A stretch of DNA of 64,000 nucleotides from Burkholderia ubonensis subsp. mesacidophila (GTDB taxonomy: Bacteria > Pseudomonadota > Gammaproteobacteria > Burkholderiales > Burkholderiaceae): NCBI RefSeq assembly GCF_002097715.1, contig NZ_CP020737.1, positions 1,116,001 through 1,180,000 on the forward strand, written 5' to 3'. A model generated the notes under the pieces. It worked only from the letters and a program-made list of their open reading frames with translations, had not been told where the DNA came from and made no database searches. Shown here in pieces: positions 57,541 through 64,000 of this stretch. Position 1 is the first letter of the stretch. Each line of letters begins with the position of its first letter. Made by a program: the position numbers and the translations under genes.

Positions 57541-57616
57541 TGGCTCCCCGACCTGGGCTCGAACCAGGGACCTACGGATTAACAGTCCGGCGCTCTACCG
57601 ACTGAGCTATCGGGGA
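57541..57616 (-). tRNA. tRNA-Asn(GTT)
   Basis: The 76-base cloverleaf on the minus strand begins TCCCCGA, has GTT at the anticodon (CTGTTAA loop), a GGTTCGAGCC T-arm and an encoded CCA end. It is identical to the copy at 57688-57763. Confidence 0.97.
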
Positions 57617-57645
57617 ATAAATCGGTATCTTCTGCGTTTGGTGGC

Positions 57646-57672
57646 CATCAAAAAACCCGTCCACTTTCAACG
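57646..57672 (-). terminator. Terminator between the two tRNA-Asn genes
   Basis: On the minus strand CCCGT pairs with ACGGG across a 9-base loop and is followed by TTTTTT. It lies in the 71-bp spacer, so the two tRNAs may be transcribed partly separately. Confidence 0.6.
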
Positions 57673-57687
57673 GGCTCTTTGCATTTT

Positions 57688-57763
57688 TGGCTCCCCGACC
57701 TGGGCTCGAACCAGGGACCTACGGATTAACAGTCCGGCGCTCTACCGACTGAGCTATCGGGGA
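57688..57763 (-). tRNA. tRNA-Asn(GTT)
   Basis: Second identical 76-base copy, anticodon GTT, CCA encoded. It is promoter-proximal to the other copy on the minus strand. Confidence 0.97.
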
Positions 57764-57863
57764 ACAAACAGCAGAGAAATGAGATTTTATGGAGTATTGG
57801 TCAGGCTGTCAATACCTTTGATGCCAGCCGCGCAAAATTTTTTTCGGGCGGGCATGCGCGCGA

Positions 57864-58187
57864 TCAGCGCTCGAGCAGATGCAGCTTCTCCTGCACGTCC
57901 TTCCAGTCGTCCGCGTCGGCCGGCGCCGGCTTCGTCTTCGTGATCGACGGCCAGTTCTTCGCCAGTTCGGCGTTCAGCGCGGTGAACTGCTGCTGATCGC
58001 CCGGAACGTCTTCTTCGGCATAGATCGCGTTGGTCGGGCACTCGGCGACGCACACTGCGCAGTCGATGCACTCGTCCGGATCGATGGCGAGAAAGTTGGG
58101 ACCTTCACGGAAGCAATCCACCGGGCATACATCCACGCAATCCGTGTATTTGCACTTGATGCAGCCTTCGGTCACAACGTGAGTCAT
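57864..58187 (-). CDS. fdxA: Seven-iron ferredoxin
   Basis: Small electron carrier of the Azotobacter FdI type. The 107 residues have the [3Fe-4S]-type site [18 protein letters not shown] and the [4Fe-4S] site [14 protein letters not shown]-terminal helical tail (about 60-107) is typical of 7Fe ferredoxins. The protein begins [12 protein letters not shown]. Redox partners are not known from context. Confidence 0.95.
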   Translation of the reverse strand: MTHVVTEGCIKCKYTDCVDVCPVDCFREGPNFLAIDPDECIDCAVCVAECPTNAIYAEEDVPGDQQQFTALNAELAKNWPSITKTKPAPADADDWKDVQEKLHLLER

Positions 58188-58462
58188 TAAAACGCTCCTG
58201 CTTGGCGGTCGGTAGGTATATATGGGGTGGCGTGTGCGCCAAAAGCGGCATTGTAACTGATGCGCAAAACCCGCATGCCGTGGTCGGCTTTCCAGCTTAT
58301 ACCGTTTCGTGATTAGTTTATGAGCGCCTGCCCAGGGCTGCCAGCATGGAGCCGCGCGCTGCGGTTTCCCGATGGTCCGGCCCGCATTCGGGTAACATGG
58401 CCGCCAGACCGGGCGGCGCGCGGTGCGCCGGGGCCGGTTCCGAAATTGGCGGTGCCGTCACC

Positions 58463-59662
58463 ATGATCATCACTTCGCTGCTCGACACGGATCTCTACAA
58501 GTTCACGATGATGCAGGTCGTCCTGCATCACTTCCCGGCCGCAAGCGTCGAATACCGCTTCAAGTGCCGCACGCCCGGCGTCGATCTCGTGCCGTACATC
58601 GACGAGATCCGCGACGAGGTGCGCGGCCTGTGCGCGCTGCGCTTCACCGACGTCGAGCTCGACTACCTGCGCCGGATGCGCTTCATCAAGAGCGACTTCG
58701 TCGATTTCCTCGCGCTCTTTCACCTGAACGAGAAGTACATCTCGATCACGCCGTCGCCGAAAGGCAATGGCGAGATCGACATCGAGATCAAGGGGCCGTG
58801 GCTGCACGCGATCCTGTTCGAGATCCCGGTGCTCGCGATCGTCAACGAGGTTTACTTCCGCAACACGCAGCGCGAGCCCGACTACCGCGAGGGACGCGAG
58901 CGGCTGTGCGAGAAGATCAAGCTGCTCGGCGCGAAGCCGGAATTCGCCGACTGCAAGATCGCCGACTACGGCACGCGCCGGCGCTTCTCGAAGGTGTGGC
59001 ACGAGGAGGTCGCGCTCACGCTGCGCGACGGCCTCGGCCCGCAGTTCGCCGGCACGAGCAACGTGCTGTACGCGATGAAGCACGGCATCACGCCGCTCGG
59101 CACGATGGCGCACGAATACCTGCAGGCGTGCCAGGCGCTCGGCCCGCGGCTGCGCGATTCGCAGATCTACGGCTTCGAGATGTGGGCGAAGGAATACCGC
59201 GGCGACCTCGGCATCGCGCTGTCGGACGTCTACGGGATGGACGCGTTCCTGCGCGACTTCGACATGTACTTCTGCAAGCTGTTCGACGGCGCGCGCCACG
59301 ACTCGGGCGATCCGTTCGAGTGGGGCGAGCGGATGATCTCGCACTACGAGGCGAACCGCTGCGACCCGCGCACCAAGGTGCTGGTGTTCTCGGACGCGCT
59401 CGACATCCCGAAGGTCATGCAGCTGTACGAACGGTTCCGCGGGCGCTCCAAGCTCGCGTTCGGTGTCGGCACCAACCTGACCAACGACCTCGGCTACGTG
59501 CCGCTGCAGATCGTGATCAAGATGGTCCGCTGCAACGGCCAGCCGGTCGCGAAGCTGTCCGACTCGCCGGGCAAGAGCATGTGCGACGACAAGGCGTATC
59601 TCGCGTACCTGCGCCAAGTGTTCGGCATCGCGCAGCCGGCCGAGGACGACGCGTCGCAGTAG
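58463..59662 (+). CDS. pncB: Nicotinate phosphoribosyltransferase
   Basis: Makes nicotinate mononucleotide from nicotinate and PRPP, the salvage entry to NAD. The 399 residues begin [18 protein letters not shown] and contain [30 protein letters not shown] (in parts, with the autophosphorylated-His region) and the PRPP loop [11 protein letters not shown] near residue 335. The start at 58463 precedes the family's first conserved strand. A 154-bp inverted-repeat element begins 16 bases after the stop. Confidence 0.95.
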   Translation: MIITSLLDTDLYKFTMMQVVLHHFPAASVEYRFKCRTPGVDLVPYIDEIRDEVRGLCALRFTDVELDYLRRMRFIKSDFVDFLALFHLNEKYISITPSPKGNGEIDIEIKGPWLHAILFEIPVLAIVNEVYFRNTQREPDYREGRERLCEKIKLLGAKPEFADCKIADYGTRRRFSKVWHEEVALTLRDGLGPQFAGTSNVLYAMKHGITPLGTMAHEYLQACQALGPRLRDSQIYGFEMWAKEYRGDLGIALSDVYGMDAFLRDFDMYFCKLFDGARHDSGDPFEWGERMISHYEANRCDPRTKVLVFSDALDIPKVMQLYERFRGRSKLAFGVGTNLTNDLGYVPLQIVIKMVRCNGQPVAKLSDSPGKSMCDDKAYLAYLRQVFGIAQPAEDDASQ

Positions 59663-59678
59663 CCGCCGGCCGTTCGGC

Positions 59679-59832
59679 TTAGGGGCTGTACACGCTAATA
59701 GCGGGCTTGCGAACGTGCCTTGCCGGTCGGAGTGCAAGGAGGGTGGAGCGCCGTTTGGCCGAGCCAAACAAGCGACGACCGACGCCGCAATACGGCCAGC
59801 GCAAGCCCGTTATTAGCGTGTACAGACCCTAA
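59679..59832. mobile_element. MITE-like 154-bp element with 33-bp terminal inverted repeats
   Basis: The ends 59679-59711 and 59800-59832 are inverted repeats with only two mismatches over 33 bases (TTAGGG...GGCTTGCG). Inside is a small perfect hairpin GTTTGGC-CGA-GCCAAAC (59753-59769). No ORF is carried. No target duplication is evident at the borders. The form is that of a non-autonomous transposon; it could also end pncB transcription. Confidence 0.7.
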
Positions 59833-59862
59833 CTGCGTGGCGCGAGGGGCGGCCGGTATAAT
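59833..59862 (+). promoter_or_regulatory. Probable promoter of the LutC-like gene at the MITE edge
   Basis: A perfect TATAAT at 59857-59862 has a weak -35 (CTGCGT, 59833-59838) directly bordering the MITE end. It is 37 bases before the gene. Confidence 0.45.
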
Positions 59863-59899
59863 CCGACGGTATCGCCCGCCAACGTCACGAGGACCGTTC

Positions 59900-60562
59900 A
59901 TGGACACTTCCGCTGCCCGTCGCCAGATCCTCACGCGCATCCGCGCCGCACAGGGGCGCGCGGCCGAGCCGGACGCGACGGAGCGCGAAGGTGTCGACGA
60001 CTACCTCGCCCGTCATCCGCAAGGCCCGCGTCCGCCGGCGCCGGCCGACCTGGTCGCCGCGTTCGTCGACGAAGCGACGAAGCTCGCGACGACCGTCGAC
60101 GAGGTCGCGACGCTGGCCGACGCACCCGCTGCAGCGGCCCGCTACCTGTCAGCGCATGGCCTGCCGATGCAGGCCATTGCGTGGCGCACGCTGGCCGATC
60201 TCGACTGGACCGGCGCGGGGCTGGCCGTCGAATGCCGCAAGCCGGTCGACGGCGACCTCGTCGGCCTGACCGGCTGCTTCTGCGCAACGGCCGAGACCGG
60301 CTCGCTGGTTCTGCTGTCCGGTCCCGATACGTATGCGTCGGCCGGCCTGCTGCCCGAGACGCACATCGCGATTGTGCCCGCGTCGCGGATCGTCGCCGGC
60401 CATGAGGACGCGTTCGAGCTGATCCGCGCGGAGCGCGGCGAATTGCCGCGTGCGGTCAATTTCGTGTCCGGCCCGTCGCGTACCGGCGACATCGAGCAAA
60501 CCATCGTGCTGGGCGCACACGGCCCGTACCGCGTCCACGTGATCGTCGTACGGGGCGCGTGA
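59900..60562 (+). CDS. LutC/YkgG-type LUD-domain protein
   Basis: 220-residue protein of the LUD (DUF162) family. LutC is the third component of the LutABC L-lactate dehydrogenase. The C-terminal half has CRKPVDGDLVGLTGCFCATAETGSLVLLSG (in two parts), THIAIVPASRIV and the final FVSGPSRTGDIEQTIVLGAHGP stretch (in parts), the family signature. lutA and lutB are not adjacent, so it is an orphan here. GAGGA precedes the ATG. Confidence 0.85.
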   Translation: MDTSAARRQILTRIRAAQGRAAEPDATEREGVDDYLARHPQGPRPPAPADLVAAFVDEATKLATTVDEVATLADAPAAAARYLSAHGLPMQAIAWRTLADLDWTGAGLAVECRKPVDGDLVGLTGCFCATAETGSLVLLSGPDTYASAGLLPETHIAIVPASRIVAGHEDAFELIRAERGELPRAVNFVSGPSRTGDIEQTIVLGAHGPYRVHVIVVRGA

Positions 60563-60605
60563 CGCGCCCGCTGCATCCACCCCTGTTCAACAAAGGAAGT
60601 TCCGC

Positions 60606-62036
60606 ATGAAACGACATGCCGCCTGGGCGGGCATGGCGTCGGGGGCTGCGCTTGGCGCCGCTCCCGCGCTCGCATCGGCCGCGACGCTCGACGGCGCCAC
60701 GCTGTCCGCGCTATGGGGCGTCCCGTTCGCCGGGATCCTGCTGTCCATCGCGCTGTTCCCGCTCGCAGCTCCAGTGTTCTGGCATCACCACTTCGGCAAG
60801 ATCGCGGCCGCGTGGGCCGTCGCATTCCTGGTGCCGTTCGCCGCCGTGTTCGGCGCGGGCACCGCGCTCGGCACGCTCGTGCACGCGCTGCTCGAGGAGT
60901 ACATTCCGTTCATCGTGCTGCTCACCGCGCTCTATACCGTCGCGGGCGGGATCTGCGTGAACGGCAACCTGCACGGCACGCCGAAGCTCAACACCGCGAT
61001 CCTCGCGCTCGGCACGCTGCTCGCCAGCGTGATGGGCACGACCGGCGCGGCGATGCTGCTGATCCGGCCGCTCTTGCGCGCGAACGACAACCGCAAGCAC
61101 GTCGTGCACGTCGTGATCTTCTTCATCTTCCTCGTCGCGAACGCGGGCGGCTCCCTGTCGCCGCTCGGCGATCCGCCGCTGTTCCTAGGCTTCCTGAACG
61201 GCGTGAGCTTCTTCTGGACGACGACGCATCTCGCGCTGCCGATGCTGTTCATCTGCGCGGTGCTGCTGACGATATTCTTCGCGCTCGACACGTATTTCTA
61301 CCGCAAGGGCGGCGAGGCGCGGCCGGCCGCGCTCGACCCGACGCCCGACGGCGGCGGGCTGTCGATCGACGGCAAGATCAACTTCGTGCTGCTCGCGGCG
61401 GTGATCGGCCTCGTGCTGATGAGCGGAATCTGGAAGCCCGGCGTCACGTTCGACGTATGGGGCACGCACGTCGCGCTGCAGAACCTGGTCCGAGACGCCG
61501 CGCTCGTCGTCGTGACGTTCGCGTCGCTCGCGCTGACGCCGCGTTCCGCGCGCGAGGGCAACGCATTCAACTGGGCGCCGATCGAGGAAGTCGCGAAGCT
61601 GTTCGCGGGCATCTTCGTGACGATCGCGCCGGTGATCGTGATCCTGCGCGCGGGCGCGGACGGCGCGTTCGCGCCGATCGTCCATCTCGTCACCGGGCCG
61701 GACGGCAAGCCGATCGACGCGATGTACTTCTGGGCGACGGGCCTCCTGTCGTCGTTCCTCGACAATGCGCCGACCTACCTCGTGTTCTTCAACCTCGCGG
61801 GCGGCGACGCGCAGTCGCTGATGACGACCGGCGCGACGACGCTCGCCGCGATTTCCGCAGGCGCGGTGTTCATGGGCGCGAACAGCTACATCGGCAACGC
61901 GCCGAACTTCATGGTGAAGGCGATCGCCGAGTCGCGCGGCGTGAAGATGCCGAGCTTCTTCGCGTATCTCGGCTGGGCGCTCGTGGTCCTGGTGCCGGTG
62001 TTCCTGCTGACGACGTGGCTCTTCTTCACGGCGTAA
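60606..62036 (+). CDS. nhaD: NhaD-type sodium/proton antiporter
   Basis: 476-residue membrane protein of the ion-transporter superfamily that exchanges Na+ for H+. It has about 12 hydrophobic segments. Recognisable elements are LWGVPFAGILLSIALFPLAAP, NAGGSLSPLGDPPLFLGFL, FWATGLLSSFLDNAPTYLVFF and GANSYIGNAPNFMVKAIAE, which are NhaD signatures. A signal-like N-terminus (to about ASAAT) is present. AAGGAAG precedes the ATG. It follows the LutC-like gene by 43 bases. Confidence 0.92.
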   Translation: MKRHAAWAGMASGAALGAAPALASAATLDGATLSALWGVPFAGILLSIALFPLAAPVFWHHHFGKIAAAWAVAFLVPFAAVFGAGTALGTLVHALLEEYIPFIVLLTALYTVAGGICVNGNLHGTPKLNTAILALGTLLASVMGTTGAAMLLIRPLLRANDNRKHVVHVVIFFIFLVANAGGSLSPLGDPPLFLGFLNGVSFFWTTTHLALPMLFICAVLLTIFFALDTYFYRKGGEARPAALDPTPDGGGLSIDGKINFVLLAAVIGLVLMSGIWKPGVTFDVWGTHVALQNLVRDAALVVVTFASLALTPRSAREGNAFNWAPIEEVAKLFAGIFVTIAPVIVILRAGADGAFAPIVHLVTGPDGKPIDAMYFWATGLLSSFLDNAPTYLVFFNLAGGDAQSLMTTGATTLAAISAGAVFMGANSYIGNAPNFMVKAIAESRGVKMPSFFAYLGWALVVLVPVFLLTTWLFFTA

Positions 62037-62102
62037 GCTGACGGTTTTCAACAAGGCGCGGACGGCCGGCGAACGAGCCGCCCGCGGCATGCGGAGATGG
62101 CG

Positions 62103-63092
62103 ATGCAGAAGATCCTGGTCGCGCGTCCGATCTTCCCGGACGTGATCGAACGGCTCAAGCAGTATTTCGAGGTCGATTGGAACAATGGCGATGCGCTCGC
62201 GCCCGACGCGCTCGCCGCGCGCCTGGCCGACAAGGACGGCGCGCTGACGGCCGGCGACCCGATCGGCGCGGCCACGCTGGCGGCGGCGCCGCGCCTGCGC
62301 GTCGTGTCGAACATGGCGGTCGGCTACAACAACTTCGACATGGCCGCGTTCAACGCGGCGAACGTGCTCGGCACCAACACGCCGGACGTGCTGAACGAAT
62401 CCACCGCCGATTTCGGCTGGGCGCTGATGATGGCGGCCGCGCGGCGCATCGCCGAATCCGAGCACTGGCTGCGCGCCGGGCGCTGGCAGAAGTGGGAATA
62501 CGACGGCTTTCTCGGCCACGACATCTACGGCTCGACGCTCGGCATCATCGGCATGGGCCGCATCGGGCAGGCGCTCGCGCGCCGCGCGCAAGGCTTCGGC
62601 ATGCAGGTGATCTATCACAACCGGTCGCGGGTCGCGCCCGAGATCGAAGCGGCGCTGAGCGCCGAGTATGTGTCGAAGGAAGCGCTGCTGTCGCGCGCCG
62701 ACCACGTCGTGCTCGTGCTGCCGTATACGAAGGACAACCATCACACGATCGGCGCGGCGGAGCTCGCGCTGATGAAGCCCACCGCGACGCTGACCAACAT
62801 AGCGCGCGGCGGGATCGTCGATGACGCGGCGCTGGCTGCCGCGTTGCGCGACCGGAAGATCGCCGCGGCCGGCCTCGACGTGTACGAGGGCGAGCCGAGC
62901 GTGCATCCGGCGCTGCTCGAGGTGCCGAACGTCGTGCTGACGCCGCACATCGCGAGCGCGACCGAGAAGACCCGCCGCGCGATGGCGAACCTTGCCGCCG
63001 ACAATTTGATCGCCGCGCTGGGCGAAGGGCCGCGCGCGGGGCGTCCGCCGAATCCGGTCAACCCGGACGTGATCGGGAAGGCGCGCGCATGA
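62103..63092 (+). CDS. ghrB: 2-hydroxyacid dehydrogenase (glyoxylate/hydroxypyruvate reductase type)
   Basis: NAD(P)H-dependent reductase for glyoxylate, hydroxypyruvate or 2-ketogluconate. The 329 residues contain the Rossmann GSTLGIIGMGRIGQALARRA (about 149-168), the catalytic Arg in NIARGGIVDD, the Glu in YEGEPSVHP and the His in LTPHIASATEKTRRAMA. GGAG six bases before the ATG at 62103 favours that start over the ATG two codons earlier. The stop overlaps the start of rmuC (ATGA). The precise substrate is uncertain. Confidence 0.9.
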   Translation: MQKILVARPIFPDVIERLKQYFEVDWNNGDALAPDALAARLADKDGALTAGDPIGAATLAAAPRLRVVSNMAVGYNNFDMAAFNAANVLGTNTPDVLNESTADFGWALMMAAARRIAESEHWLRAGRWQKWEYDGFLGHDIYGSTLGIIGMGRIGQALARRAQGFGMQVIYHNRSRVAPEIEAALSAEYVSKEALLSRADHVVLVLPYTKDNHHTIGAAELALMKPTATLTNIARGGIVDDAALAAALRDRKIAAAGLDVYEGEPSVHPALLEVPNVVLTPHIASATEKTRRAMANLAADNLIAALGEGPRAGRPPNPVNPDVIGKARA

Positions 63093-64000
63093 CGATGACG
63101 TTGTTGCTCGCGGCGGTCGCCGTGCTGGCCGTCGCACTGGCGGTGGCGATCGTCGCAATCGTGCGGGGCGGCGGCCGCCACGACGACGTGGCGGTGCTCG
63201 GCGACCAGATCGAGGACGCCGCGCACGCGCAGGCGCGCGCGGTCGAGCGGCTCGAGCGCGAACTGCGCGGCGAGATCGTCGAGGGCGCGCGCGGCTCGCG
63301 CACGGAACTGGCGGGCAGCTTCGCGCGGCTGCAGCAGACGCTCGCCGCGCAGCTGACGAGCGTCGCCACCGTGCAGAACAACCAGATCGACGGTTTCGCA
63401 CAGCAGCTCGCGAAGCTCGTCGCCGGCAACGCGCAGCAGTTCGACGCGATGCGCGACAGCCTGCAGCGCCAGGCGCAGCAGGCGCGCGAGGAGCAGACCG
63501 CGGCGCTGCGGATGTTCGGCGACACGCTGAACCGCCAGCTCACGCAGCTCACCGAAGCGAACGACCGCCGGATCGGCGAAGTGCGCGCGACGCTCGAGCA
63601 GCGCCTGAAGGAAATCGAGACGAACAACGCGGCGAAGCTCGAGGAGATGCGGCGCACCGTCGACGAGAAGCTGCACGCGACGCTCGAGCAGCGGCTCGGC
63701 GAGTCGTTCAAGCTGGTGTCCGACCGGCTCGAGCAGGTGCATCGCGGGCTCGGCGAGATGCAGACGCTGGCGGCCGGCGTCGGCGACCTGAAGAAGGTGC
63801 TGACCAACGTGAAGACGCGCGGCACCTGGGGCGAAGTGCAGCTCGAGGCGCTGCTCGAGCAGATGCTGACGCCCGACCAGTACGCGAAGAACGTCGCGAC
63901 CGTGCCGAAGAGCAGCGAGCGGGTGGAGTTCGCGATCAGGTTGCCGGGGCGCGGCGCCGGCGCGAGCGACGCGCCGCCGGTCTGGCTGCCGATCGACGCG
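63089..64000 (+). CDS. rmuC: DNA recombination protein RmuC (3' end beyond the window)
   Basis: Coiled-coil protein with a nuclease-related domain that limits inversions at short repeats. The first 304 residues are visible: an N-terminal membrane anchor (MTLLLAAVAVLAVALAVAIV, in one stretch of about 3-24). A long heptad coiled coil follows (about 40-220; RLEQVHRGLGEMQTLAAGV near its end). The start of the RmuC domain (TNVKTRGTWGEVQLEALLEQML) is also seen. The frame is open to the last base. The ATG overlaps the end of the dehydrogenase gene by four bases. Confidence 0.93.
   Translation, partial: MTMTLLLAAVAVLAVALAVAIVAIVRGGGRHDDVAVLGDQIEDAAHAQARAVERLERELRGEIVEGARGSRTELAGSFARLQQTLAAQLTSVATVQNNQIDGFAQQLAKLVAGNAQQFDAMRDSLQRQAQQAREEQTAALRMFGDTLNRQLTQLTEANDRRIGEVRATLEQRLKEIETNNAAKLEEMRRTVDEKLHATLEQRLGESFKLVSDRLEQVHRGLGEMQTLAAGVGDLKKVLTNVKTRGTWGEVQLEALLEQMLTPDQYAKNVATVPKSSERVEFAIRLPGRGAGASDAPPVWLPIDA

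Noticed and set aside
57541..57763. The 76-base direct repeat as a transposon or attachment-site duplication
   Set aside because: Both copies are intact tRNA-Asn genes with encoded CCA, with no integrase gene nearby; this is a tandem tRNA duplication.
59679..59832. The MITE-like element as a truncated insertion sequence with a transposase remnant
   Set aside because: No reading frame in it shows transposase-like motifs; both ends are intact and the interior is only 88 bp.
61185..63401. 738-codon antisense frame over nhaD and ghrB
   Set aside because: It is caused by GC-rich codon usage; the plus strand encodes two clearly identifiable proteins here.

Overview
The window is high-GC bacterial chromosome with dense genes, short spacers and almost no mobile DNA. 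Gene content and order (rpsA-ihfB-lapA-lapB, ugd-hldA-hldD, rpsP-rimM-trmD-rplS, metNIQ, etfBA) and protein sequences such as the heptose kinase HldA fit the primary chromosome of a Burkholderia, most likely of the cepacia complex. This assignment rests on recognition, not on a search.

Layout. 1-7.3 kb: 3' part of ribosomal protein S1, IHF-beta, LPS-assembly proteins LapA/LapB, UDP-glucose dehydrogenase and the inner-core heptose enzymes HldA and HldD, then a small ComEA-like protein. 7.5-11.8 kb: cysM, a lytic transglycosylase, an HDAC-like deacetylase and a lipase-like hydrolase. 12-18.3 kb: the methionine ABC importer (metNIQ) and an ETF plus acyl-CoA dehydrogenase block. 18.4-23.4 kb: dadA with a divergent Lrp regulator, a PA0069-family radical SAM protein behind an apparent LexA box, a TM2 membrane protein and a sugar dehydrogenase. 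23.5-34.5 kb: the rpsP operon, a Nudix hydrolase, a CobD/AmpE-like membrane protein, rsgA, an M48 protease, orn, mog, yjgA, pmbA and folA.

34.6-44.1 kb is the most unusual region. Seven minus-strand genes encode secreted or outer-membrane proteins: two small exported proteins, a FapB-like and a FapC-like repeat protein, a FapD-like C39 cysteine protease, a FapE-like protein and a FapF-like coiled-coil/beta-barrel channel. The order matches fapA-F of Pseudomonas functional amyloid. An eighth gene encodes a sigma-54 activator, and a second, paralogous activator is divergent at the other end. A -24/-12 element and a perfect 16-bp palindrome about 110 bp upstream precede the first gene, so the locus looks like a sigma-54-controlled amyloid system.

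44.2-64 kb: thyA, a large FecR/DUF6600 protein, an ArsR-type regulator, a thioesterase, fumC, a MATE exporter, an S4 RNA-binding protein, azlCD with an AraC regulator, creA, two identical tRNA-Asn genes, fdxA, pncB, a 154-bp MITE-like inverted-repeat element, an orphan LutC-like protein, nhaD, a 2-hydroxyacid dehydrogenase and the 5' part of rmuC (cut by the window end).

The only gene-free stretch over 300 bases is 42186-42717, the regulatory region of the amyloid-like locus. No CRISPR array, rRNA, complete insertion sequence or replication origin was seen.
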